Shown in pieces: positions 1 through 8,424 of a stretch of DNA of 64,000 nucleotides (within the stretch, counting starts at the first letter, position 1; every line of letters begins with the position of its first letter). Under the pieces are notes generated by a model, which worked only from the letters and a program-made list of their open reading frames with translations, made no database searches and was not told where the DNA came from. The translations under genes were made by a program, and so were the position numbers. Origin of the DNA: Agarilytica sp045430305 (GTDB taxonomy: Bacteria; Pseudomonadota; Gammaproteobacteria; Pseudomonadales; Cellvibrionaceae); NCBI GenBank assembly GCA_045430305.1, contig JAILXW010000003.1:186001-250000 (forward strand), written 5' to 3'.

Positions 1-262
1 ACTTTTTGCCGTACCAAGATGCTACCCCACGCGCTTTATAGCCGCGCGGGTCTTGCATAACGCGATAAGTTTTGCCCAAAACTTTATACGGGCTGGAATT
101 ACCCGCTTTGGTGCGAATTTCATGACGCGGAACTGGCTCTTGAATATGAGACACATCAAGCGGGCGCGCGGGCCCGGAATCTTTCTCTTCTGCAACATAC
201 ATCGTACTACACGCAGAAAAAGCAATACTGCTGACTAAAATCAGTAAGCGAACACACTTCAT
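1..262 (-). CDS. rlpA: RlpA septal ring lytic transglycosylase, N-terminal part (cut by window edge)
   Basis: The ATG is at 262 on the minus strand and 87 codons are visible before the window ends. The N-terminus is a lipoprotein signal with a cysteine at residue 18 (motif FSAC). The visible part then reads PYKVLGKTYRVMQDPRGYKARGV followed by ASWYGKK (two adjoining stretches), which is the opening of the RlpA double-psi beta barrel. RlpA is an outer-membrane lipoprotein that cleaves glycan strands lacking peptide stems at the septum. It is the last visible gene of the mrdA-rodA-mltB operon, 13 bp after mltB. The barrel core and any SPOR domain lie outside the window. Confidence 0.85.
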   Translation of the reverse strand, partial: MKCVRLLILVSSIAFSACSTMYVAEEKDSGPARPLDVSHIQEPVPRHEIRTKAGNSSPYKVLGKTYRVMQDPRGYKARGVASWYGKK

Positions 263-275
263 ATATATTTAACTT

Positions 276-1265
276 TTATTGCGCACCGGCCGAGGCGCTA
301 ACGCGCTGCTTAATTTCTTGACTTAAATGCCATACAGCCATGGCATATAAGTGGCTACGGTTGTATCGGGTAATAACGTAAAAATTATCGAAGCCTATCC
401 AAAACTCTTTGCCATTATCACCGACAAACGAAAGCGGGACCGCTTTCAGATCCTGAGGAAAATCGCCCATAGGTGCAAACCCTGACGCTTTTATCTCTTC
501 CAGAGTAAGCGCAGGTCGTTTTTTAGAATTTAGAATCGCCTCATCGAATTCACCCAAGACCTTTGCTTTTGTAAAGACAGGCTGCCCCTCCTTCCATTTG
601 TGCGCTTTAAAATAATTTGCCACACTGCCAATAGCATCCGCCGGGTTCTTCCAGATATCGACTTTATCATCGCCATCAAAATCTACCGCGTAGGCGCGAT
701 AACTGCTTGGAATAAACTGACCATACCCCATAGCCCCAGCATAAGACCCATAAAGACTCACCGGGTCTTGTTCTTGTTCGCGCACCATCAACATGAACGC
801 TTCGAGCTGACCGAGAAAAAACTTGCCTCGTTTTGGATAATCAAACCCTAAAGTAGCCAGAGCATCAAGAACACGATATTTACCGGCGTGGCGGCCGTAG
901 CGTGTTTCAACACCTATGATCGCGACAATAATTTCAGGGGCAACGGCAAACTTCTCTGACGCGGCCTCGATAATAGCTTTGTGTTGATTCCAAAATTCTA
1001 CACCCTGCTTAATACGCGATTCTTGAACAAATATATCGCGATACTCAAACCACTCTTTGGTTTTTTCAGCGGGGCGCGATATTGCTTCTAGGATCGATTC
1101 CTTACGTTCAGCCTGAGCAAGCAAGGCGTTTACTGCTTTCGCATCAAACTTATGCTCATTGACCATTTTATCAACAAAAGCCTGCGCTCCCGCATGTTTA
1201 GAATAGTCCGCCCAAACAGATTGAGATAAAAATGCAAAAAAACCAAAAGCTATTAATATTTTCAA
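276..1265 (-). CDS. mltB: Membrane-bound lytic murein transglycosylase B
   Basis: This 329-residue protein has a cleavable signal peptide (about residues 1-19, ending SVWA), with no obvious lipobox. It therefore looks like a soluble periplasmic SltB-type enzyme rather than a lipoprotein. The lytic transglycosylase core has IIGVETRYGRHAGKY with catalytic Glu120, and AGAMGYGQFIPSSYRAYAVD, both diagnostic of the MltB family (GH103). It cleaves peptidoglycan glycan strands to 1,6-anhydro products. It lies 149 bp downstream of rodA and directly before rlpA, the same order as in Pseudomonas. Confidence 0.95.
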   Translation of the reverse strand: MKILIAFGFFAFLSQSVWADYSKHAGAQAFVDKMVNEHKFDAKAVNALLAQAERKESILEAISRPAEKTKEWFEYRDIFVQESRIKQGVEFWNQHKAIIEAASEKFAVAPEIIVAIIGVETRYGRHAGKYRVLDALATLGFDYPKRGKFFLGQLEAFMLMVREQEQDPVSLYGSYAGAMGYGQFIPSSYRAYAVDFDGDDKVDIWKNPADAIGSVANYFKAHKWKEGQPVFTKAKVLGEFDEAILNSKKRPALTLEEIKASGFAPMGDFPQDLKAVPLSFVGDNGKEFWIGFDNFYVITRYNRSHLYAMAVWHLSQEIKQRVSASAGAQ

Positions 1266-1352
1266 AATATTCCTCTTTTTATCATTACAGCAATTTAAAT
1301 ATTAAATTCAACTACCAAGCCTCAGACGCCATCAGTCACTAATTAGGTTCTG

Positions 1353-1412
1353 CACCTATGGTTTTTTAACCATAGGTTTCGTAACTATAGATTTCGAAGC
1401 TATAGGTTCCTT
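1353..1412. repeat. Degenerate 15-bp triplicate plus perfect hairpin between rodA and mltB
   Basis: Three 15-bp units follow one another: AACCATAGGTTTCGT (1368-1382), AACTATAGATTTCGA (1383-1397) and AGCTATAGGTTCCTT (1398-1412). The first unit overlaps a perfect 9-bp inverted repeat at 1355-1376 (CCTATGGTT / AACCATAGG, 4-nt loop). The array starts immediately after the rodA stop codon. No U-tract follows on the minus strand, so it is not a standard terminator. It may be an RNA processing or stability element of the operon transcript, or simply an expansion. Confidence 0.6.
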
Positions 1413-1414
1413 CA

Positions 1415-2566
1415 CTACAAGGTGACTTTTTTCTTTTCTGTTGCAATCGCCATCAGAATACCAAACCCCGTCATCAAGGTAACGATCGACGTACCACCAA
1501 GGCTTACCAGTGGTAGCGGTACACCAACCACAGGCAGCAACCCCGACACCATGCCGACATTAACAAAAACATAGACAAAGAATGTGAGAGTAATACTCCC
1601 CGCCAGCAAACGATTAAATGTATGTTGTGCCGCCCAGGCTATAAACAAACCACGTGAAATAATAAGCAAGTATAGAAAAATTAGAGCGATAACACCGAGC
1701 AAACCAAATTCTTCCCCCAAGACGGCGATAATAAAGTCGGTATGGCTTTCCGGAAGAAAATCTAACTGTGATTGCGTCCCCTTAAGCCAACCCTTACCGT
1801 CTACGCCTCCAGAACCAATCGCCGTTTTTGACTGAATAATATTCCACCCAGCCCCTAAACGATCTGCTTCAGGGTCTAGCAGTGTAAGTACGCGCTGCTT
1901 TTGATAATCTTTCAAGACAAATAGCCACATCGGCCATATGCCAGCAGCAGCCGTAGCGATGCTGCCAATAATGTAACGCCAACGCAAACCCGACAAAAAC
2001 AATGCAATCAGGCCAGAAGCCATGATTAAAAGCGACGTACCCAAATCAGGCTGTTTTAAAATCATCACTGTAGGAAGCGCGATGATCACTAAACTCCAGA
2101 AGGAGTGTTTTAAACTCGGAGGTAATACGCGGTTACTTAAATAGGCTGCAACCATAATCGGCACAGCAATTTTTAATATTTCTGAGGGCTGAAACCGAAA
2201 AAAACCCAAACTTATCCATCGCTGTGCACCTTTTGCACCAACACCAATTACATACACCAAAGCCAGCAAGACAATCCCTAAACCGTAAAACCATGGTGCC
2301 CAACGGCGCAAAACACGCATATCGACTTGAGCAACAGTAAACATCCCCATATACGCGATGCAGATAAAAACCAACTGCCGAGTAACAAGGCGATGACTTT
2401 CGCCACTCGCGCTGTAAAGAACCAGAATCCCGTAGGCGGTTATTGTAAGAAGCAAAAGAAGAAGAATTGGGTCAATGTGCAAGCGCTGTAAAATCCCGTC
2501 ACTGCGCCCGAGGTGAAACTTGGAATCCGGAAGGCGACGTAAAAAATCTTGATTAGAGAGACTCAC
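1415..2566 (-). CDS. rodA: Rod-shape SEDS peptidoglycan glycosyltransferase RodA
   Basis: This 383-residue polytopic membrane protein polymerises lipid II into glycan strands for lateral wall growth, together with PBP2. SEDS hallmarks are GWNIIQSKTAIGSGG and FLPESHTDFIIAVLGEEFG, the latter containing the conserved catalytic Asp. The C-terminal region GVPLPLVSLGGTSIVTLM is typical of RodA/FtsW. The N-terminus (DGILQRLHIDPILLLLLL) also matches RodA. It begins 3 bp after mrdA ends on the minus strand, so the two partners are very probably translated together. Confidence 0.97.
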   Translation of the reverse strand: MSLSNQDFLRRLPDSKFHLGRSDGILQRLHIDPILLLLLLTITAYGILVLYSASGESHRLVTRQLVFICIAYMGMFTVAQVDMRVLRRWAPWFYGLGIVLLALVYVIGVGAKGAQRWISLGFFRFQPSEILKIAVPIMVAAYLSNRVLPPSLKHSFWSLVIIALPTVMILKQPDLGTSLLIMASGLIALFLSGLRWRYIIGSIATAAAGIWPMWLFVLKDYQKQRVLTLLDPEADRLGAGWNIIQSKTAIGSGGVDGKGWLKGTQSQLDFLPESHTDFIIAVLGEEFGLLGVIALIFLYLLIISRGLFIAWAAQHTFNRLLAGSITLTFFVYVFVNVGMVSGLLPVVGVPLPLVSLGGTSIVTLMTGFGILMAIATEKKKVTL

Positions 2567-2569
2567 GAT

Positions 2570-4447
2570 CTACTTCGCCTGTTTTATCTGCTTGGTTTTT
2601 TGGCTTTGAAAATACGTATCGAACACCGCTTTCACGACTGGAAAAGTGGTCTTACCATGCTTTTCTCCATTTTCGACAATAACAGCAAGCGCAAGTTCTG
2701 GCTTTTCTACAGGGGCAAACCCAACGAACAAAGTATGGTCGCGCTGCGCTTCTATGAGGCTCTCACTGTCGTATTTTTCTCCTTGCGCAATACCAACTAC
2801 CTGCGCGGTACCTGTTTTTCCGGCAATTTTATATTTAAGTTTTCGACCAAGGCTCGCCGCTGTTCCATGAAGACTGTGCACGACATTGCGCATAGAATCG
2901 TGGATAAACTGCCAGTTTTCATCATAGCCCTGGTAGCGCCCCTCTTCGAGTAAAGGGGTTTCTATGCCATTAATTTTTTCCACCAGCCGTGGCCGCAATT
3001 GCAGCCCTTTGTTCGCGAGCGTTGCGGTCATGACAGCTAACTGTAAGGGGGTTGCCAAAACATCACCCTGACCGATACTCATATTTAAACTATTTCCGGG
3101 ATACCAATCGAGCCCACGAGTTCTTTTTTTCCACTCGCGCGATGGCCATAAGCCATCGCGCTCACTAGGAATATCTAGATTGGTCGACTCCCCCAAACCA
3201 AAGTTCAATCCGAAGGCATGCATTCGATCCACCCCCATACGAAAAGCCAAGTCGTAGAAATAAATATCACAAGATTCAACGATCGCCTCTTCTAGATCGA
3301 CCCCTTCCCCGTGACCACCTTGCTTCCATTCGCGATAAAAACGTTCATCGTTTTCTAACTGATAAAAACCCGGATCTTCGATCACTGTTTCTTGGGTAAC
3401 AATTTGATCTTCTAAACCACCTAAACCCAACATCGGTTTAAGCGTAGAGCCCGGCGGGTACTGCCCTTGAATCGTGCGATTAAATAAGGGGAGATCTGTA
3501 CTTTCATTTAACGCGCGATAATCTTTAAAGCTAATGCCCGTGACAAATAAGTTGGGGTCAAAGCTTGGCGTGCTCGCCATAGCAAGCACACCACCGCTTG
3601 CCACATCAATGGCAACCAAGGCACCGCGGCGCCCCCGTAAAGCTTCGGCTGCCGCTTTCTGAATCTTCGCATCAAGAAATAAATGTAAATTTTGCCCTGC
3701 GGTCGATTGCGACTCTTCAATTAAGCGAAGCCTTCTACCATGCGCATTGGTTTCAATATATTCGTGCCCTACCTCACCCAGAAGCGTGCTTTCATAATAT
3801 TTTTCAATGCCAATTTTTCCGATACTACGCGTACCAGAATAACGCTTATATTCTTCTTCAGAAAAGCCACTCAGCTCTTTTTCATTAATGCGCCCCACGT
3901 AACCAATTGAGTGTGCAAAAAGTTCTGCATAAGGGTAATGACGCACCAACTGCGCTTCAATTTTCATTCCTTGAAATGCAAACTTATTGACTGCCAACAA
4001 AGCAATTTCTTCATCGGTTAGGCGAAAACGTAGGGGCACAGGTTCGTAGGGGCGACGGCGCTGCTTGCGCGATTGTTTAAAGTCGGCCACATCGCCATCA
4101 TCTATAGGAATAATTTCAGAGAGAGCCTTAATCGTCGCGTCGAGATTTTGAATACGTTCTGGCACTAGAGAGAGGGTAAAACTAGGGCGGTTTTCAGCAA
4201 GCAGATCGCCATGTCGATCATATATCAAGCCTCTATTCGGTGCGATGGGGCGCACCTGAATACGATTTCGATCTGACAAAGTCGCGTAATTTTGGTAGTG
4301 CTCAACCTGCAAGCTATAAAAGCGGTAAATAAGAATAGAAAAGAAAAACACAACCAACAAAAACGCCACAATAATTCGACGAGAGAACACCATCGCCTCA
4401 TTGAGGTGATCTTTAAACCGGTGGTGTTCTGTATTCGCCCAATTCAT
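2570..4447 (-). CDS. mrdA: Penicillin-binding protein 2, elongasome transpeptidase
   Basis: This 625-residue class B PBP has a cytoplasmic N-terminus, one membrane anchor (about residues 23-44), a pedestal/dimerisation domain and a C-terminal transpeptidase domain. The active-site motifs are PPGSTLKP (nucleophile Ser334), SCD in the VESCDIYFYD stretch, and AGKTGTAQ. It crosslinks new peptidoglycan during elongation and works with RodA, which follows immediately. Length and domain order are normal for MrdA. The ATG at 4447 lies 35 bp after the rlmH stop. Confidence 0.97.
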   Translation of the reverse strand: MNWANTEHHRFKDHLNEAMVFSRRIIVAFLLVVFFFSILIYRFYSLQVEHYQNYATLSDRNRIQVRPIAPNRGLIYDRHGDLLAENRPSFTLSLVPERIQNLDATIKALSEIIPIDDGDVADFKQSRKQRRRPYEPVPLRFRLTDEEIALLAVNKFAFQGMKIEAQLVRHYPYAELFAHSIGYVGRINEKELSGFSEEEYKRYSGTRSIGKIGIEKYYESTLLGEVGHEYIETNAHGRRLRLIEESQSTAGQNLHLFLDAKIQKAAAEALRGRRGALVAIDVASGGVLAMASTPSFDPNLFVTGISFKDYRALNESTDLPLFNRTIQGQYPPGSTLKPMLGLGGLEDQIVTQETVIEDPGFYQLENDERFYREWKQGGHGEGVDLEEAIVESCDIYFYDLAFRMGVDRMHAFGLNFGLGESTNLDIPSERDGLWPSREWKKRTRGLDWYPGNSLNMSIGQGDVLATPLQLAVMTATLANKGLQLRPRLVEKINGIETPLLEEGRYQGYDENWQFIHDSMRNVVHSLHGTAASLGRKLKYKIAGKTGTAQVVGIAQGEKYDSESLIEAQRDHTLFVGFAPVEKPELALAVIVENGEKHGKTTFPVVKAVFDTYFQSQKTKQIKQAK

Positions 4448-4482
4448 TATTGTTTTATTCGAGCCAGAAAGTTGAGAAAAAT

Positions 4483-4950
4483 TTATTTATGGTACGGATG
4501 ATTTTGCGTAATACTCCACGCGCGATACAACTGTTCAACCAAAAACACACGCACCAAGGGGTGAGGCATTGTCATCGCAGACAGCGACCACTTTTCATGC
4601 GCGGCAGATAAGCATTCTTGCGATAGCCCATCGGGGCCACCAATCACAATACTCACATGATCACCTTCCATCTGCCACTTTTCGACCTTATCTTTTAAGT
4701 CATGCGTGGAATGCGATCGCCCGAGTACATCCAGCACGATTAGCCGAGCGCCTTTCGGTACGGCGGCAAGTATTTGTTTACCTTCATCTTGCTTGAGCTT
4801 CTCGGTGTTGCTATTTTTATTGCGATTCGCAAGAGGTAAATCGATCAGCTGCGGCCGCAACTCTTTCGGTAATCGTTTTGCGTACTCGCCGTAAGCTTCG
4901 TCGACCCAGCGCGGCATTTTGCCACCGACACTGATCAGGCTCACTTTCAT
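4483..4950 (-). CDS. rlmH: 23S rRNA (pseudouridine1915-N3)-methyltransferase
   Basis: This 155-residue SPOUT-class methyltransferase has the usual family length. It shows VIGGPDGLSQE in the knotted SAM-binding region and the conserved C-terminus YRAWSITQNHPYHK. It methylates pseudouridine 1915 in helix 69 of 23S rRNA after 70S assembly. It lies between rsfS and mrdA, the standard gammaproteobacterial arrangement. It starts 18 bp after the rsfS stop. Confidence 0.97.
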   Translation of the reverse strand: MKVSLISVGGKMPRWVDEAYGEYAKRLPKELRPQLIDLPLANRNKNSNTEKLKQDEGKQILAAVPKGARLIVLDVLGRSHSTHDLKDKVEKWQMEGDHVSIVIGGPDGLSQECLSAAHEKWSLSAMTMPHPLVRVFLVEQLYRAWSITQNHPYHK

Positions 4951-4968
4951 ATTGTCATCACACTCTTT

Positions 4969-5316
4969 TTACTCTGGATTATTTTTTCGACCTGACGGTT
5001 CAATCGACCATAATTTTTCTAATTCGTAAAAATCACGTGTAGCCTTCAACATAACATGCAAAACAGTATCACCGTAGTCGACCAAGACCCATTCGCCAGA
5101 GTCCAGCCCCTCGACCCCAATCGGGCGCAGACCTGTTTCTTTTAAATCGCCAATCACGTTTTCAGCAAGGGATTTTACATGGCGATTAGATGTACCTGTA
5201 GCAATGATTAAGGTGTCCATTACGTCACTTAAACCTGTTACGTCTAGCACCTTTATATCTTGACCTTTTAAATCGTCTAGCGCGTCTTGAACCTGATTAT
5301 TAATATTGGCTGGCAT
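4969..5316 (-). CDS. rsfS: Ribosomal silencing factor RsfS
   Basis: This 115-residue protein of the Iojap/YbeB family binds uL14 on the 50S subunit and blocks subunit joining when nutrients are scarce. Family features visible are DVMDTLIIATGTSNRHVKSLA and EGLDSGEWVLVDYGDTVLHVM. The N-terminus begins with a helical segment (NNQVQDALDDLKGQDI). It is 19 bp downstream of nadD and upstream of rlmH in the same minus-strand operon. Confidence 0.96.
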   Translation of the reverse strand: MPANINNQVQDALDDLKGQDIKVLDVTGLSDVMDTLIIATGTSNRHVKSLAENVIGDLKETGLRPIGVEGLDSGEWVLVDYGDTVLHVMLKATRDFYELEKLWSIEPSGRKNNPE

Positions 5317-5335
5317 TCGTCTCTCGGGTATTGTT

Positions 5336-6058
5336 TCAATGATAAAGTTTAAATTCTGAAATATAGTGTGCTACTTTCGCTGGCACCCACGCGCTTATTT
5401 CGGTTTGTGAGTGTTTAGCTTCTGATAAGCTGCGGCGAATATTTGTGGATGCAGCATCAACAGCGTGCATGGGCAATTGGGCAATTTTACCGCATTTGTG
5501 AAATTTGATCTGCGCCAGTTCGATTTGGTTGTCAGCGCGATACGCTTCTTGAGCTTCCGGCAAAACAGAAGGGTTTTCAGCCTCATTCACCGGGGGTCTG
5601 GAAACCACCAATAAATTTACATACTTCAGTATCTCTTGCCACTGATACCAGCTAGTAAATTGCAGCCAAGAATCTTCACCCAACACAAAACACATACTAA
5701 GGCTTTCGCCTTGTTGCTCGCGCAGACGCTTAACCGTGTTAAGCGTGTAAGACGTCTCGCTACTTTCTAACTCAAGAGGGTCGATCGTTACGCCTTCATA
5801 GCCCTCAAAGGCTAAACGCAGCATCGCTAGCCGGTGATTTTCTTTTGCCTGTAACTGCTGTTTATGCGGTGGAATTTTACAAGGCAGTATGCGGCAATGT
5901 GCGGATTCAAAAGCATTCATAGCTGCCTGCACCACCGCTTGATGACCTATATGTACTGGGTCAAAACTGCCACCAAATAAGATTTCAACGGGAAGTGCCG
6001 TTAGAGCATCAGGCGTGGCTATCAAGCCATCACCTGCCCATCGCCCAGCACTATCCAT
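5336..6058 (-). CDS. nadD: Nicotinate-nucleotide adenylyltransferase
   Basis: NadD converts nicotinate mononucleotide plus ATP to deamido-NAD in NAD synthesis. The nucleotidyltransferase signature ILFGGSFDPVHIGH starts near residue 26, and the second conserved region has STNIRRSLSE. The 240-residue frame begins at an ATG at 6058 that overlaps the end of proA by 37 bp. A TTG about 11 codons further in is the only other obvious start before the core, so an overlap is likely in either case. The overlap suggests translational coupling to proA. Confidence 0.95.
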   Translation of the reverse strand: MDSAGRWAGDGLIATPDALTALPVEILFGGSFDPVHIGHQAVVQAAMNAFESAHCRILPCKIPPHKQQLQAKENHRLAMLRLAFEGYEGVTIDPLELESSETSYTLNTVKRLREQQGESLSMCFVLGEDSWLQFTSWYQWQEILKYVNLLVVSRPPVNEAENPSVLPEAQEAYRADNQIELAQIKFHKCGKIAQLPMHAVDAASTNIRRSLSEAKHSQTEISAWVPAKVAHYISEFKLYH

Positions 6059-7275
6059 TTTTGCGAGGTTAACCCTTCAAGCCCCACAGGCCCCCGCGCA
6101 TGAATTTTATCAGTAGAAATGCCAATCTCGGCACCCAAACCATACTGGAAACCATCGGCAAAGCGCGTCGATGAATTCACCATGACTGAACTGGAATCGA
6201 CTTCGGTTAAGAAGCGGCGAGCCAACGTGTAATTTTCTGTCACGATAGACTCAGTGTGATGCGAACTGTAATCGGCAATGTGCTCAATCGCGTGGTCGAT
6301 ACTATCAACCACACGTATTGAAAGAATCGGAGCAAGATGCTCTGTTGCCCAATCTTCATCTGTTGCAGCATTTGCTTCAATATAAGCGCGCGCACGCTCA
6401 CATGCACGTAACTCTACTCCATGCTCCGTATAGGCTTTTGCAAGGCGTGGCAATACATTTTCTGCGACTGACGCATGCACAAGCAAAGTTTCTAAGGCGT
6501 TACACACACCGTAGCGATGCGTTTTACTATTGAGCGCAATGTTAAAGGCTTTTTCTAAATCTGCTTCAGCATCAATGTAGACATGGCAAATGCCATCTAG
6601 ATGCTTGATGACACTCACGGTCGCATTATTGCTGATCCGCTCTATCAAGCTTTTGCCCCCGCGAGGCACCACCACATCTACATATTCAGGCATAGTGATC
6701 AATTCCCCAACCGCTTCTCGGTCAGTGGTTTCAACAACCTGTACTGTTTCTTGTGGCAAGGAGGTCTTGCTCAAGCCTTCTTTGATACATGCGGCGATCG
6801 CTTGGTTTGACTCAATAGCTTCACTACCACCACGCAAGATACTGGCGTTGCCAGATTTCAAACAGAGACTGGCAGCATCAATAGTAACGTTAGGGCGAGA
6901 CTCGTAAATAATGCCGATGACGCCGAGAGGCGTACGCATTTTACCCACCTGAATACCTGAGGGCCGATAGTTAAGGTCGCTGATTTCGCCACAGGGGTCA
7001 GGCAATGCCGCCACCTGCTTGAGACCTTCAATCATGCCATCGATTCGCTCTGGAGTAAGCGCTAAACGATCAAGTAACGCAGCGTCGAGGCCATTTTCTT
7101 TGCCTTTGGCTAAGTCGATATCATTCGCTGCGGTAATTGCCGCACGCGACGCTGCAATCGCATCGGCTATAGCAAATAGGGCTTTATTCTTTTCACCGGT
7201 GTCTGCAGCGATAAGTTTGCGCGAGGCGGCTCGGGCCTTTTGCCCGAGATCATTCATATATTCTTTAACGTTCAT
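6022..7275 (-). CDS. proA: Gamma-glutamyl phosphate reductase
   Basis: ProA reduces gamma-glutamyl phosphate to glutamate semialdehyde with NADPH, the second step of proline synthesis. The aldehyde-dehydrogenase-fold protein shows IYESRPNVTIDAASLCLKSGN and the active-site cysteine region HRYGVCNALETLLVH. I prefer the ATG at 7275 (417 residues, the usual length) over an in-frame TTG five codons upstream at 7290. It is the first gene of the visible nadD-rsfS-rlmH-mrdA-rodA-mltB-rlpA run. proB is not adjacent. Confidence 0.96.
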   Translation of the reverse strand: MNVKEYMNDLGQKARAASRKLIAADTGEKNKALFAIADAIAASRAAITAANDIDLAKGKENGLDAALLDRLALTPERIDGMIEGLKQVAALPDPCGEISDLNYRPSGIQVGKMRTPLGVIGIIYESRPNVTIDAASLCLKSGNASILRGGSEAIESNQAIAACIKEGLSKTSLPQETVQVVETTDREAVGELITMPEYVDVVVPRGGKSLIERISNNATVSVIKHLDGICHVYIDAEADLEKAFNIALNSKTHRYGVCNALETLLVHASVAENVLPRLAKAYTEHGVELRACERARAYIEANAATDEDWATEHLAPILSIRVVDSIDHAIEHIADYSSHHTESIVTENYTLARRFLTEVDSSSVMVNSSTRFADGFQYGLGAEIGISTDKIHARGPVGLEGLTSQKWIVLGDGQVMA

Positions 7276-7452
7276 GTTAGGGGTCTTCAACGCTTATATT
7301 CGAGAGTCTTTAACGCGTGCATCATGGAGCCATCAATGTTTTGAAACGAGGCACATTGATGGCTTAGATTCTATGATCCATGCGAATGCCAGCATTATAC
7401 ATTGTTCTACCCAAATACAAGCGCTACCCAAATACTGCGAGTCCAGAGCGGT

Positions 7453-8421
7453 TTAGTTAGGTATTTCCAATCGTTCTTGCGCATATGCGATACGCTCTTC
7501 AATGCTCATGCGCAGGGGGTGGTGAATACGCTCGACCTCTCGTAACCGAGGCAGCAAACCTGCACCATTGGCAATTTGAATGGAAAGCCCAGGGCGAGCA
7601 TTCAGCTCGAGCAACATCGGGCCGAGGTTTTTATCGATGACCAGGTCGACACCGAGGTAACCCAACCCGGTCATGTCAGCGCAAGCACAAGCCAAGTGGA
7701 GCAATTCATTCCAACGAGGCAACGCTAGCTCGGAAAGCGCCTGCCCGGTATCGGGGTGCTTTTCTATCACATCATCGTGACAAACCGCGTTAACAGCACG
7801 GCCCGTTTTCAAACACAACCCGACGCCGATAGCCCCTTGATGAAGGTTGGCCTTACCGTGAGATTCCGAGCAAGAAAGACGCATCATCGCCATAATCGGC
7901 ACACCGCGAAATACAATCACTCGTATGTCGGGCACACCTTCGTATGAATATGTCGCTAGATGCTCGTCTTGTTGAATGCAGGCTTCAATCATCGCTACAT
8001 CTGCTGCACCGCCTAACGAAAATAAACCAGCGAGAATATTGGAAACATGCCGCTGTAATTCGCCTTTGTGAAGCGCCTGGCCATTGGTCCGGTAAAAAAC
8101 GCCACCCTCTACCTTGCTAATCACGAGAATGCCTTTACCGCCCGAACCTTTTGCCGGTTTGATGCAAAACGCTTTTTCAGCCTCTACCAATGATTGAACT
8201 GATTTCACCGCATGCTGACTATCGACAACACCAATAAGCGACGGCACTACAACTTCATGCTCTAGCGCCAGACGCTTGGTTTTTAATTTATCGTCAACCA
8301 ACGGAAACAAAGAGCGCGAATTATAGCGGCCAATGTAGTCAATATTGCGTCGATTCATTCCCATCACGCCTTTTGCGTTGAGTGCGCGATAAGAATTTAA
8401 AAAGGACGCAAACGGATTCAT
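7453..8421 (-). CDS. ATP-grasp alpha-L-glutamate ligase-like protein
   Basis: This 322-residue ATP-grasp protein is related to RimK. The nucleotide-binding region AFCIKPAKGSGGKGILVI lies near residue 90, and the metal-binding C-terminal part ends LGPMLLELNARPGLSIQIANGAG. The ATG at 8421 is preferred over an in-frame TTG at 8424. The TTG overlaps nothing and sits directly next to the stop of the 7TM gene upstream. It is the last gene of a three-gene minus-strand operon with a 7TM inactive transglutaminase and a retropepsin-like protease, a combination conserved in many gammaproteobacteria. The substrate is unknown; peptide-bond-forming ligation of an amino acid is inferred from the family. Confidence 0.85.
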   Translation of the reverse strand: MNPFASFLNSYRALNAKGVMGMNRRNIDYIGRYNSRSLFPLVDDKLKTKRLALEHEVVVPSLIGVVDSQHAVKSVQSLVEAEKAFCIKPAKGSGGKGILVISKVEGGVFYRTNGQALHKGELQRHVSNILAGLFSLGGAADVAMIEACIQQDEHLATYSYEGVPDIRVIVFRGVPIMAMMRLSCSESHGKANLHQGAIGVGLCLKTGRAVNAVCHDDVIEKHPDTGQALSELALPRWNELLHLACACADMTGLGYLGVDLVIDKNLGPMLLELNARPGLSIQIANGAGLLPRLREVERIHHPLRMSIEERIAYAQERLEIPN

Positions 8422-8424
8422 CAA

